This document shows positions 1-12,466 of a stretch of 64,000 nucleotides of DNA, piece after piece. The position numbers and the translations under genes were made by a program. This DNA comes from Brassica napus (Eukaryota; Streptophyta; Magnoliopsida; Brassicales; Brassicaceae). The first letter of the stretch is position 1; each line of letters begins with the position of its first letter. The DNA is taken from NCBI RefSeq assembly GCF_020379485.1, contig NC_063436.1:26906423-26970422 (forward strand). Direction: 5' to 3'. The notes beneath the pieces were generated by a model. The model saw nothing but the letters and a program-made list of their open reading frames with translations, was not told the DNA's origin and ran no database searches.

Positions 1-30
1 TTTTACCAACATTCTTTTTTGCATTTTCAG

Positions 31-2469
31 TATACAATACTCGAGGGAACAATCAAGAACAAGCTCCTGCTTGGAGAAAGAATCAGTAACTCGAGAGGAC
101 GGTGAAGATCAGTCCAAAGAGGCTAAAGTAACGATGAGACGTCTTTATTCTATGATCCGCCCGGACTGGTTGTACGGTATTTGTGGAACGTTATGTGCCT
201 TTATTGCTGGATCTCTGATGCCTCTTTTCGCCCTTGGAGTCTCGCACTCCTTAGTTTCCTATTACGAGAAGGGTTGGGACAACACTCAAAAAGAGGTGAA
301 GAAGATCGCTATCCTCTTCTGCTTTGCTTCAGCCATCACCCTCATCGTCTACACTATTGAGCATCTTTGCTTCGGTATTATGGGCGAGCGTCTCACTCGC
401 CGCGTCCGCGAAAAGATGTTCTTAGGTTCGTCTCAAACTACTTTGAAGTTCTTTGCAAGTTTTAAAATGAGTAATAAATTTATTTTTTTGGTTATGTAGC
501 GATCTTGAAGAACGAAATGGGGTGGTTTGATGAGGTGGACAACACGAGCTCGATGTTAGCGTCGCGGCTTGAGAGCGACGCAACTTTGCTTAAGACCATA
601 GTGGTCGATAGGTCGACGATTCTACTTCAGAACTTAGGTCTCGTTGTGACGTCTTTCGTTATTTCCTTCATGCTCAACTGGCGACTCACTCTTGTCGTTT
701 TGGCCACATACCCGTTGGTTATAAGCGGACATATCAGCGAGGTAAACGCAGTGGTTCGCGTCTTTCAAATTCACTGGTTGAGTTTACGTGGGCAATAAGT
801 TAAGTTTAACCTATTTGTCATATTTGTTGTATGTATAGAAACTTTTCATGCAAGGCTATGGAGGAAACTTGAGCAAAGCGTATCTGAAGGCCAACATGTT
901 GGCCGGAGAGTCTGTAAGCAACATCCGCACGGTGGCCACCTTCTGTGCTGAAGAGAAGGTTCTAGAACTTTACTCAAAAGAGCTTTTAGAACCTTCCAAA
1001 CGTTCTTTCAGGCGAGGACAAATAGCTGGCCTATTCTATGGCATCTCTCAGTTTTTCATTTTCTCTTCCTATGGCCTCGCTCTATGGTATGTCTCTATAT
1101 AGAAAGTTTCACCTATAGGCCTTAGGAGTTCCAAATGTTTTTGGCCTTGCGGAGAGTATGTTTGAAGTTAGGGTTTGGTTAGTTTAATAAAAATACTAAT
1201 AAATCATATATTCTGATAAATATTATAGTAAACAAATGTATGTTTGGTATATGTTTTTGAACTGTTTATTGTTTAATTTGATAGGTACGGATCAACGTTG
1301 ATGGATAATAAAATATCTAGCTTTAAATCAGTGATGAAAACATTCATGGTTTTGATCGTGACGGCATTAGCAATGGGTGAAATATTGGCTCTAGCTCCGG
1401 ATCTGCTTAAAGGAAACCAGATGATTGCGTCCGTATTTGAGATCTTGGACCGTAAAAGTCAGCTTGTTGGAGAAACCAGCGAGGAGCTGACTAATGTGGA
1501 AGGCACGATTGAGCTCAAAGGCATCCAGTTCAGCTACCCTTCAAGACCACATGTTGTAGTTTTCAAGGACTTTGATTTGATAGTTCGGTCCGGACAGAGC
1601 ATGGCGCTTGTCGGACAGAGTGGGTCTGGGAAAAGCTCGGTCATTTCACTTATTCTCCGGTTCTATGACCCGACCGCAGGAACAATCATGATAGAGGGTG
1701 AGTGCTCTCGCCTTGGTACTATTAACACAAAGTTTCTTGTGTCTCAAGTAAAGTCTGAGAAACCTAGGTTTCTTGCGTCAAAAGGAAGTTACTTAGCTTA
1801 TTAAGCTGGCTTCTTTTGCAGGAAAAGACATCAAGAAACTAGATTTGAAAGCCCTGAGGAAGCACATTGGTCTGGTTCAACAAGAGCCAGCGCTTTTTGC
1901 AACCACAATCTACGAGAACATTCTGTACGGAAACGAAGAAGCTTCTCATTCTGAAGTCATAGAGTCAGCTATGTTCGCAAACGCTCACAGCTTCATCACC
2001 TCTCTCCCGGAAGGTTACAATACTAAAGTAGGTGAACGTGGTGTTCAGATGTCAGGTGGTCAGCGACAGAGGATCGCTATCGCTAGAGCCATCCTCAGGA
2101 ATCCAGAGATTCTGCTACTTGACGAAGCCACAAGCGCTTTGGACACTGAATCTGAGCGTGTGGTAAGTTCTTAAGAACTTGATTTTCTAAGGGTTTGATC
2201 CACATAGACTTATGGGTTTATGATATATGTGGAATGAATATTAGGTACAACAAGCATTGGATCGGTTAATGACAAACCGAACAACGGTGGTGATAGCTCA
2301 CCGGTTATCAACGATCAAGAACGCTGATACAATAAGTGTATTACATGGAGGAAAAATCGTACAGCAAGGCAGCCACCGTTGGCTAGTTCTGAACAAGGTT
2401 GGTCCGTATTTTAACCTCTTCAATCTTCAGCAGCAGCCAGCAGCAACAACATCCTTAAATACTATATAG
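31..2469 (+). CDS. ABCB2: ABCB-type (MDR/P-glycoprotein) transporter, C-terminal half, probable ABCB2 orthologue; 5' part outside window
   Basis: Six visible exons: 31-425, 500-741, 839-1086, 1285-1697, 1822-2162 and 2245-2469, all GT-AG with phases that join cleanly to give 620 residues and a TAG stop. The first visible exon starts after an acceptor at 30, so the gene continues to the left. The piece holds the second transmembrane domain (hydrophobic helices from '[13 protein letters not shown]' to '[15 protein letters not shown]') and the second ATPase domain: Walker [10 protein letters not shown] near visible residue 405, signature [14 protein letters not shown] near 508, Walker [13 protein letters not shown] near 530, and the H-loop in VIAHRLST. 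All catalytic motifs are intact. ABCB proteins are ATP-driven exporters of the plasma membrane, several of which move auxin. ABCB2 rather than ABCB10 is chosen from wording such as [20 protein letters not shown] and from synteny with CIL and PEPPER. The stop lies 213 bp from the stop of the convergent CIL gene. Confidence 0.93.
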
Positions 2470-2682
2470 TTAAATTATTTAAAACTCTTAATTTGGTTTT
2501 GGGGGAAATATTAATCTTACTTTATATTCGTTGTTGGTTATGTTAATCATATGTTATTATACCGATCATCTTGATTACTGTTGGCAAGTTTACATGCGTT
2601 TTATAAACTCTAATGATCAACAAAAAAAGACAACTTTGATCATTAAACATGAATAAACAAAAGAGATTCCACTCTTTTCTTC

Positions 2683-4353
2683 TCACAATAACCCACTTAA
2701 GTTCCTTACGTTGGGCCGTCTCACAAATCGTCCCTGTCGATGAGATAACAAACCATATTATTATATTAGAATCTTTGTCCTAAAACCGCAGCTCACATGA
2801 AAAATGTATTAACAATAGTATCATTCTACTCTAATCATCAATGCATATATATAACCATTTAAAGACAATAATATAGAGATATTACCTTCATACGGGGTCG
2901 TTGATCGGCACTGAGTTTACGAACTTGATATCGAATTTGTTTAGAGTTGGAGAAGAGTCGATTCATCCGTTTCTCTTTATACCTCAACACACTAGCTTCT
3001 CTCATTCCACTTTCTCCAAACAAATCTATCTCAGCCAACATTGCCTGTCCCAAAAACCCTCATACATAAGTAACTTTTGCATTTGCTGCTACAAAATCTT
3101 TTATCCTTTATTAAAGCATCATCTAATGTTTTTTGATTAAATCTGTGCCGTTATAGAGAAGAAAACATTAAATTTCTTGGTTTAAGAATTTCAAAAGCTC
3201 ACTCATTTTGAAAAGACTATTGAACAAAAGAAAACTATTAAGAGTTTTAAAACAAAATAGAGTAGAAAATACAAGTTAACAAACCACTTTCAAGTCTTGT
3301 AAATAAATTAATTACAAGGATTAAAGATATGGTTAAAAAAAATTGAAAAATGTGGCGGGAAAGAAAGATTAATTAGAGGATAAAAGTATAACGTACATGG
3401 ATGTCTACTTCGGTAGCGTGCGAGCCAAGAATCTCATCGGAGAAAGGCGACTCCTTATCCGACCAAGCCTCTAAAACCCTCTCGTAGTCAAGCTTCAAAA
3501 ACGTACTCACTCTCTTCTCCGTCGTCAAATCTTCAACGCTCCTTGATTCCGCCGCCGCCGCAGCCACTTTCTTCTTCTTCTTCTTCTTCGTCTTTTTTTT
3601 CTTACTCTTGATACTATCCACGGCTACGTCATCGGTTGATGCGGCGGCGGTTGTGGTGGTCTGAATTCTCGGCGAGATGTGCTTGAGTTCTACAGTGGGA
3701 TATCTACACAAGCTCCCATCATCATCGTCGTCTTCTTCCCGAAGAGAGCTCCTCAAGCCGAGCCCTAACAGGGAGTTTCCGGGGGAGCTGAATCCTATGG
3801 AGCTTCGGTACCAAGGCATCGTCGTACATTCTCCGTCGTTGGATTCGTTGCTCCCCATAAAACTATCTATCCCTTCTTCAATCTCCTCATCATCAAGAAT
3901 AATCGATTCCGCGTCGAAGGCGTCTAATAACTCAAACCGAGTCACCTCCGAGTTGAAACTGAGCTCTTTCTTCTCCAAGAACTGATACGGTTCGGTCTGT
4001 ATTGCGGGATTGAACACCTCGTCGATTGTCTCAAAGGGAAGAAGTAACTGGGAGGCTTCGTCGTAGTCGCTGAGAGGAGACTTAGTCCCGGGAAACAGAG
4101 TGTTTCTCATGGAGGAGAAGATGTTTGGGTATGCGGTGGAGAGGAGAGCCGCCGCTTCGTTGTAAGTTTGGTTTGGTCGTTTCCGCCGAGTCCTTGGCCT
4201 TCTTGTGGAGATTGTGAACGGAGGCGAGTTGGATTCGGAGATTGTAGATGACGGTGAAGGAGTGTTGTGTGAGGAGGCGGCTCTCGACGGCGGAGATTTC
4301 ATCGTTTTCAGCTTGAAAGTACAGGTGGCGCCGCCGCTTAGACAAGACGACAT
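2683..4353 (-). CDS. CIL: CCT-motif protein, CIA2-like (CIL) transcriptional regulator
   Basis: Three exons on the minus strand: 4353-3397 (319 codons), 3044-2886 (53 codons) and 2733-2683 (16 residues and TGA), all phase 0, giving 388 residues. The N-terminus [11 protein letters not shown], the basic run [21 protein letters not shown] (start near residue 50) and an acidic Ser-rich middle match the CIA2/CIL pair. A Lys run near residue 250 looks like a nuclear signal. Exons 2 and 3 hold the CCT motif ([12 protein letters not shown] ... [24 protein letters not shown]). CIA2 and CIL raise expression of chloroplast protein-import and ribosomal genes. Oddities: the motif reads [15 protein letters not shown], with two extra residues inside the usual RLFSKKIRY, and KEKRM where KEKRR is usual. 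CIL rather than CIA2 is an inference from synteny. The start is the first ATG of the long open frame, after a purine-rich (GA)n leader. Confidence 0.9.
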
Positions 4354-4875
4354 TTCTCTGCCGATGAGAGAGAGAGAAAAAAAAAACAGAGGAGTACTGT
4401 TCTGATAACTGTTGGACTTGAGGAGGTGGTTAACTCTTAATTAAGTTTTCTTTTTAAAAGTCGATTCAGAAAATTTCTGAGAATTGTACCAACTCAAATG
4501 ATCGTGTGAGAGAGAAGATTTAAGGTTTCCTTTTTAGGAAAGTTACAATAAGGCTTTGGGAAATGAATCTTGATTTGTTTTGGGGTGTTTATCTGTGTAG
4601 GGTGATGATAAACCCTTAAACCCTCTGACAAAATCTTTGTTTACTAAATTTAGCAAAAATGTCAACACTTTAAGGAGGGAAAAGGAAGATTCTATGTACT
4701 AGAAAGGAAATGAAAAGATAGAGATGTTCATTTGACACCTTGAAGAAAGAAAGAAAGAAAACCCAATGAACATCTAAGATTAGACAGAGAGAGAGAGATA
4801 GAGTCACCGACTGGATAGGGAGAGTCACGAGATGGTACAAGAAAAGAGAAAAGATCCGTTAGGGTTTGTCAAAGT

Positions 4876-4886
4876 TATATATATAG
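4876..4886 (-). promoter_or_regulatory. TATA-like box, candidate CIL promoter
   Basis: An alternating TA run reads as a TATA box on either strand and lies about 520 bp upstream of the CIL start codon. The stretch between has (GA)n-rich leader-like sequence at 4782-4803, as in many plant 5' UTRs. Assignment is by position only. Confidence 0.35.
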
Positions 4887-4889
4887 TCA

Positions 4890-7800
4890 ATTAGATGGAG
4901 GCTCTCTGTTAGTTGCGGCGAAAACAGTCTCTGTAAAAGGTGAAAAGTGAGACAGAGGTAGAGTAAAAGTAGGGCTATAGGGAATTAAACACAAAACATG
5001 TAATGTCTTGGAAGATAATGAATAGTAGTATAGTATTACATTTATTTATTTTTTGAGAAAAAGTAGTAATACATTTTTGTGACTTTCAAAAGAAAACAAA
5101 GTTCTCAGCTTGTTGGATTAACAATAATAATACTACAAAAAGAAATTGAAATAACCTTTTCGAAAATAGAACACAGCAGCAGTGAATCTCTCTATTTCAG
5201 TAAAGCACTTTACCAAAATTTAAAAAAGGAAAAAAAGAAGAAAAAAAGAATGCAAATTTTCTTGTTTAAGAAACTCGACAACTTATAAAAAAATCATTTA
5301 ACATTCGTCAAGTTCTTAATGGTTAATATTATTATAATATTAAAATTTGGTTAATGTTGATGCTCTAAAGCACTCACTTCTAAAACATTTAAGCTTTGTA
5401 TGCAGAAAACCCAAAACATCATGTCTGTGTATGTGGCCTGATTTCATTGCATGTGTTAGATTTCTGCAATGACGTGGTGCTTTTCCTTTACACTCTGAAA
5501 CCTTTCACCATCTTCATAAAACTGACAAAAAGATAACTCGTTCGTGAACTTTTGAGTTATGAGGTTTCATAATTCTTTTTGCTATAAAGAAAGAAATAAG
5601 TTGCAAAAGAAAAAAAAATAAGTTAACTAAATTTTGTCCCAAGTTGGAACTCTTCACAAAATTTCTTATATTATTTTTTAATGTACAAGTTTAAAATAAC
5701 TACTAATCTTCAGTGATTATAGGAGTAGTAAAGTACTTGACTTCATGCTGTCTCTCTGTGTCATTTACTGTAGTCTTTTTGGACCACTAAAACGAGAAGA
5801 CATCGTTTCAAACAATACGTACTGCAGTCATAATAGTAGTGTAATCACCCATATATTTTAAAGTCAAAATTACGGCAGTAGAATGATCCTCATTGCTTAT
5901 TAGTGCTTACATATCTTGATAAAAAAAATCCAATCTTTTTTTGTTTTAACAATAGTGTGTAAACACATTTTCTTCATATTAAAAACAAAAACAAAAATAA
6001 TATTTATGTTTGTGGAGTGAATATGTGTAGGTGAACTTAGCAATGGTGAAGCTGCATGAGATTTATCTAACGAGGAAGATGTAAAGAGAGGATAAACCTG
6101 TCTGCGAACTCTGCCCACTGTCTCCAAAGTCCATCCCTGTTCCTTTTTTTTGGAATCTTCTTATGTTATTACACTTCTTTTCATATGACATGTGACCTCT
6201 CCTTCTTTTCTTTTCCTCTTTTTTTTCCTTTTAAATCAGTTACTTTTTCTTTCTTTCTTAATGTTTAAATCAAGAAAATAAAAAAAAGATATTTGATTCT
6301 AAAACACAAATGCATGTCTTCTGGAATGGTTACCTTTTTCTTTGTCACTATTGGAATGGTTAACTAATTGTTGTGAAGCATCATTAGCTCGATGGACATA
6401 GAAGATTCAATTGTGTATTTGACTTTTTTCTTCTAACAGTTGTTTCACGAAGCTATTGATGTTTGATGAGTTATCTTCACTCACATCAGATGATGTGTTT
6501 ACCTTTGGATAAAAACATTATTTCGGGGTTTTCAACGGTAGATGTTACCTTTCGTAGGTGTTGGAAAGATGTTAATTATGATGTAAAGGAAATAAAGAAA
6601 GTGTGCTAAAAATAAGTAAGATCCTCGTTTTTATAAAAAAAAAAATTAAGAAAGACTACCATAAAAATTACATGTAACTGGAAATGTGATAATGTTTAAG
6701 TATGTTGTTAAGCACGTGACCCTTGAGAGTCAATTAGGGCACTGTACAAGATTGATTCAAATGGTTACAAACTACAAGTGAACTCTCTTCTATGTGCGTG
6801 TATTGAGGGGACCATTAACATATACACATATAATATGCGTTTAATTTGTCCTAAACTCTCGAAACCTTTTGGGTAACCCAAACAATGAAAATATAAAATA
6901 AACAAAAACAATCGTCTTTAAAAAAAGAACAAGAACGAAAAGAACTACCGTAATAATTAACTAACGCATAACGAGATTATACTAAAGATAATAGAGTTTA
7001 AAATATTGATGATGATGTCGAAAAGTAATTGGTGAGTATAAGAAATGGAGGATAACATTTTAGATAGTGATTAGTGATGATTATTCAATAGTACTTCGAA
7101 AAATATGAAAACATATAAAAATAATGAAAAGTCAAAAACTATATAAGACTATATCTTTCAAAGAACACCATTTCTCGAAGTTTTGATGACTATAAAATCT
7201 ACATAATAGTAGTTCAACCGGTCATAAAGATGCTGCATGTTTCAGCTGTATATGATCCATATTTCTTTTTTTTTTGCTAAGTATGATCCATATTTTCTAG
7301 TTCCAAAGGAAACTGAGATCTATAAATTTTGAAACATAGGAATAAAAAAGCTTTTGAGTCGAAAGAATAAAAACCTAAAATACAAAAAAAGACTCGCAAA
7401 GGGATAAGTATCTTCTGGGCCAGCACATAATTTCTACGTCACGTCCCTTTCTTTTTCATTGCCTATTGCAAATGAGGACAAGATGTGCAAACTAAATCTT
7501 CCATAGCATACAAAACATAAGATATCCCAACTTACGGTAAAACGAATAATGCAACCATTTCACGTGAGGCAGAGAATATATTAACCCATAAAACATACAC
7601 TGACTTTGTGTAATAAGAGGTAAACTAACATACTTAAAAAGAATAAAGATGATCCCATAATTAAAAAGAATAAAGATTCCATAAGGGATAATATCGTCTG
7701 GAGTGTTAAGCAGACAGTCAGAGCAGACAAACGTAACCGAATCGGGGATAAAACTTGAAACATATACATAAAGTACGAGTTCAAATATTATTGGTCTTAT

Positions 7801-7999
7801 AGTGGGCTGTTTGTCGGAAGAAAAAAGTATATAGCTAATGGGCTAAAAGAAGCCCAAATGAATATCATTACGGCCCTAATCTACATAACATGCCCAAAGC
7901 CCAAAACATCTGAACTGAAACGACATCGTATATAACCCAAGGTCAAATCATCTTCTCCTCCTCGCTCGCTATCCCCTTTTTTAATTTGTTCCGATTCTA
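4890..7999. other. Intergenic region between CIL and PEPPER
   Basis: About 3.1 kb of AT-rich sequence with no coding frame I can support; the short open frames here (for example 5079-5288 and 5900-6127) have no domain-like composition. The last ~200 bp contain GGGCC/AGCCCA-type motifs (7803-7905) and a TATATAA at 7930-7936, plausible as the PEPPER promoter. I saw no mobile-element ends. Confidence 0.5.
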
Positions 8000-10153
8000 A
8001 TGGCCGCCGTCGCCGATTCCGCCGAGAACGGTGCTACAAACTTCCCCGAGAATGAAACCCTCACACCTTCGGGAGTCACTGCCTCCTCATTGCTCAACGA
8101 AGCCTCCGTCGCCTTCCCCGAATCGAATCAGCCGGATAGCTTAGCTTCTGAAACCGCCCCCGATGCAAACGATTCCGCGGCGGAGAGATGGCCAGGATGG
8201 CCTGGGGATTGCGTGTTCCGTGTGATCGTTCCGGTATCTAAGGTCGGAGCTATTATCGGACGCAAAGGAGATATCATCAGAAAGATGTGCGAGGAGACTC
8301 GCGCTCGCATCAAAGTCCTCGACGGTCCCACCACAACTCCTGATCGCATCGTTAGTATCTCTCCTTTATCGTTCCGAATTGGGATTTTTCTTATTTCTAA
8401 AGGCTGTAACTTTCTTAAACCTAATTAGAGAAAATTAGGGTTTCGTTAGCATCAGTGTTCATATTCATGGGGGTATGATCATAGCGATGCTCTTTCTAGA
8501 TAAAGTTGTAAGCTTTCTGGGTTTGATTGTAGTTTGAAGTGTCCACTTGAGTTATTCCGTTTTAATTCGAAGTTTCAGTTTTGATTGCTCTATGGGTTTT
8601 ATTGTAGTTTTAAGTGTCCACTGTTATGTTTAGGTGATGATATCTGCAAAGGAAGAGCCAGAGGCGTACATGTCCCCTGCAATGGAGGCAGTCGTGAGGG
8701 TGTTCAGAAGAGTTTCGGGGTTGCCTGATAGTGATGATGATGAGGATCTTCAGAACGCTGGAGTTGCTTTCTCTTCAGTGCGTTTATTAGTTGCTTCTTC
8801 CCAGGCGATTAATTTAATCGGGAAACAAGGGTCCTCTATTAAATCTATAGTAGAGAACTCTGGTGCATCGGTTCGCATTTTATCAGACGGTACTAACATC
8901 ATCATCTATGTTTGTTATTTCTCAGTTAATTGTCATCTCTGGAGTTGTTAAACCGGATGATAATAAGTAAACTGTATTTTCTTGTTGACAGAGGACACAC
9001 CGTTTTATGCTGCGCAAGATGAGAGGATAGTGGATTTGCAGGGGGAAGCTTTAAAGATCGTAAAGGCGTTAGAAGGTGTTGTAGGACACTTGAGGAAATT
9101 TCTAGTCGACCATTCTGTGGTTCCTCTCTTCGAGAAACAAGTGAGCTTGATTCTCTGAAACGACTTCTTCCTTGCGTTTCTCTCTGTTTTATCTAGCTTT
9201 TGTTAATTTTTTTGATCTGTAGTATCTAGCTAGAGTCTCTCAAGTTCGTCAGGAGGAACCGTTAGCTAACAACAAGTCAGCTCTCCATGCTGCTTTGTCA
9301 AATGCAATCGAGTCTGATCTCTTGGCACGGAGGGAAGCTCTGTTTTTGGAGCGGGATACTCGGGTGGAGTCATTTGTTCAGCCTTCGGGAGCTTCCATCT
9401 ACAGTCAGGATCCTGCATTGGCCGCTAGACACTCCCCTGGCCTTGCTCGAGTTTCTGCTGCTTTTGTTACACAGGTTAGTTATCACGTTCTTACTTATTC
9501 TTTTTTGGTCTTCTACTAGTGTCTTTGATCTTATCACTTCTAAGCTAATCTCTTGGAAGTAGTGAATATTTTTCTGTTATGGTTTTTTCTTGCCAGGTAT
9601 CTCAAACGATGCAAATACCTTTCTCCTATGCGGAGGATATCATTGGTTTAGAAGGAGCTAATATAGCCTTCATCCGTAGAAGAAGCGGCGCTACCATTAC
9701 CATTCAAGAAAGTCCACATCCTGATCAAATCACAGTGGAAATCAAAGGCACGTCTTCTCAAGTACAGACTGCCCAGCAACTAATCCAAGTAAGAACACAT
9801 TCCATCTATATTTAAATGTTACCCGAAATGGAATTGTAAAAAGCCCGTATTTGTCGTTTACCTATGTGTAGGAGTTCATCAGCAATCACAAGGAACCGGC
9901 TTCGGTTTCAGGGGGATATGCTAGAGTGGATACTGGTTATGTACCTGCGTACCCTCCTCAGCTGAGCAACCTTCAAGAGTCGCTCGCGAGCAGCTACATG
10001 GGCACAGAGACGGTGCAGTACAGACCAACAGCATACTCTCAGCTTGCTGGTCCGTCAGCGTCTGCATACACGCCGTCACTGAATGGGCAAACTTATGGAA
10101 CGGAATATAGACCAGCTTCTGATGCTGGTGGCTACAACACTTATAATTTATGA
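8000..10153 (+). CDS. PEP: Triple KH-domain RNA-binding protein PEPPER
   Basis: Six exons: 8000-8350, 8634-8889, 8992-9140, 9223-9474, 9597-9788 and 9872-10153. Phases join without a break, giving 493 residues, close to the Arabidopsis protein (~495). Three KH domains are visible: KH1 near residue 70 with [17 protein letters not shown]2 near residue 155 with [15 protein letters not shown], and KH3 near residue 340 with [21 protein letters not shown]3 has GLEG in place of a basic GXXG loop, which is seen in this family and may weaken RNA contact there. The tail is rich in Tyr, Ser and Pro. PEPPER is a nuclear hnRNP-K-like protein that acts in vegetative and pistil development and in flowering through RNA processing. 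Start chosen as the first ATG after the promoter-like region, in the frame that covers KH1. Upstream neighbour is CIL, downstream the peroxidase pair, as in Arabidopsis. Confidence 0.94.
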
Positions 10154-10659
10154 ATCGTTTGCTGTGTGGGTTGTTTACGAGGTTTAGAGAGGTGGCTCAT
10201 TTATGATAGAGGGGGGAAAGAACAAGTGCAAGAGAGCCAATGTTGTTGATTGTGTAATGTAAAGCTAGGTGCCTGTTCTTTTTTACTTGAATCTTGATAT
10301 GTTTACACGACAGGTCTTGTTACTTTCAAATAAGAACAGTTTCTTGTTTTTTTTTTTATTTAAAAAGAAATCCTGTTAGTTTTGAGAGATGTTGACAGAA
10401 GTTAGAAGACCTAGATATGAATTATTTTTTTCATTTATACAAATCGGAAATTTACTTTACAACTTGGTCAAAATATCGCCTTAGTGCTGATGATACGAGG
10501 AACACAATAAACAAATAAACAAAATAGAAATAAATTTAAATTCTGTTTTAATGCGACAGCACCAGTGTCGGCCTCTAGGGGAAGCAAATCAAGCAGCTGT
10601 TCTAGTCCTGATGGTCTTTAGGGTCCAATTTTACGTCGACTCGGGTTAGCACTAAACTA
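10154..10659. other. PEPPER 3' UTR and spacer
   Basis: Sequence after the PEPPER stop, with T-rich and AATAAA-like stretches and no open frame of note. It ends where the upstream block shared by the two peroxidase genes begins. Confidence 0.45.
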
Positions 10660-11014
10660 AATCCACTTCTCGACATAGAAATGGTACATTTCAAAGCCGA
10701 CTCAATGTTGAACGCAAGTTTTTCAATAAATATTCCAAGTTGGCCATGTTGAATCTTCGACGTGTGGAGAAGAAACGCTAAAACATTTTCTGAAACATTA
10801 TTAAAACACAATGATACATCATGTATATTCCTTTAAACCAGTTAAATTGACAATGTATCCACCTTTACTCTATGCACGTCTTCTAAATGAGACATTCTCT
10901 TTGCCTACGTCCTGTCCCTAAATTCATATATAAATATGTATGTTATGGACACTTAGAATATCATCACCAAAAGTAACATTTACAGGAGAGGCAAAGAAGA
11001 GCTCATAATTCAAA
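10660..11014 (+). repeat. Shared upstream region, copy 1, of the tandem peroxidase genes
   Basis: This region is recognisably similar to 14090-14433. Shared stretches include ATAGAAATGGTA, ATTCCAAGTTGGCC, CTATGCACGTCTT, ACATTCTCTTTG, ATATAAATATG (TATA box at 10926-10936 here) and AGGAGAGGCAA just before the start codon. The duplication therefore took the promoter with it. Confidence 0.75.
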
Positions 11015-11369
11015 ATGAGGTCAATCACAGCTTTGTTTTTCCTTTTCTGTTTCCTTGTCCCATCTGCCTTGGCGCAGCTCCGCTTTGGGTTCTACGGCCG
11101 ATCATGCCCCCGCGCGGAATCTATCGTTGCTAATGTTGTTGCCAACCGTTTCCGCCGTGACCGTAGCATCACTGCAGCATTGCTTCGTATGCAGTTTCAT
11201 GATTGCTTTGTCAGGGTTAGTAAGCTTCTCCTTATTATGTTGTGTGCACACGCATATATATCCTCTCTATCCATAGTCTCTAGAAGAGTTTCTCATAATT
11301 AAAATTAAGAAAATAAATACAAAAATATAAAATATGATGAAAGATTAAAGAAATTTCCGATTGAGAAAT

Positions 11370-11400
<31 letters not shown>

Positions 11401-12466
11401 AGCAAAAAAAAGAAATTCAATTTTTTTTTAATAGAAACTCATATAAGATTTGTTTTCTTGTCAATAGTCGTTTTTGGTTAAAAATTGATTAGAATATTAC
11501 ATTATATTAATACTATATCACTAAATACTTTAGTTACAGACTATATGAATGCTGATGTTCTAATTTATCTTTTTGACGTTACGTTGACCAATCAATGTTT
11601 GATACGGTTGTATAGGGTTGTGATGCTTCCCTCTTGATCGACCCAAGACCCGGAAGGCCATCAGAGAAAAGCACCGGACCCAATGCAAGTGTCAGAGGCT
11701 ACGAGATCATTGATGAGGCCAAAAGACAGCTCGAGGCTGCATGCCCCCGAACTGTCTCATGCGCAGACATTGTAACTCTAGCCACCAGAGACTCAGTCGC
11801 ATTAGCTGGTGGTCCAAGGTTCTCAGTACCAACAGGAAGACGTGATGGATTAAGGTCAAGTCCCAATGATGTGAACTTGCCCGGACCAACAATCCCTGTG
11901 TCTGCATCCATCCAAGCATTTGCAGCTAAAGGTATGAATGCGAACGACATGGTTACACTTATTGGTGGTGGCCACAGTGTTGGTTCTATTCATTGCAGTC
12001 TTTTCCAGGATAGGCTTAATGACCCTGCCATGGACCGCACTTTAAATGCTAGGTACGTGTGTGTGTGTGTGTGTGAATACTAACACAAATCACTTGACTA
12101 AATGTGTTATTATTTTATGTATCAAATGATGTATGTGAATGTGACCCACTAATACATTTCTTTAGGTTGAGGAACACATGCCGTTCTCCAAATGACCCAT
12201 CGGTATTCTTGGACCAAAGGACACCATTCATCGTGGATAACGCAATCTACGGAGAGATCCGAAGGCAGAGAGGAGTCATGAGGATTGATCAAAACATGGG
12301 TCTTGACAGGTCAACCCGTGGAATTGTGTCGAGCTTTGCACAAAGCAATGCACTCTTTAGGAAGAGATTTGCTGAAGCAATGGTGAAAATGGGTAGGATT
12401 GGGGTTCTTACCGGACGTTCTGGAGAGATCAGGAGAAACTGTAGAGTCTTCAACAACGGACGTTGA
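11015..12466 (+). CDS. PER44: Class III secretory peroxidase, PER44-like, copy 1
   Basis: Three exons, 11015-11215, 11616-12052 and 12166-12466, giving 312 residues. An N-terminal signal peptide ([18 protein letters not shown], then QLRF) sends it to the cell wall. The distal haem motif RMQFHDCFV supplies the catalytic Arg and His; GCDASLL follows across the first intron. The proximal His lies in [10 protein letters not shown]. Cys residues for the four family disulphides are in place ([35 protein letters not shown]). Such enzymes oxidise phenolics or make reactive oxygen using hydrogen peroxide. Orthology to the single Arabidopsis gene At4g26010 is inferred from position between PEPPER and the 4/1 gene. 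The first intron holds a 25-base T run, and a GT repeat follows exon 2. A near-identical gene lies 2 kb downstream in the same direction. Confidence 0.92.

Noticed and set aside
4082..4345. Alternative frames inside CIL exon 1 (minus and plus)
   Set aside because: Overprinted by the real CIL frame, which continues into the CCT exons with correct phase.
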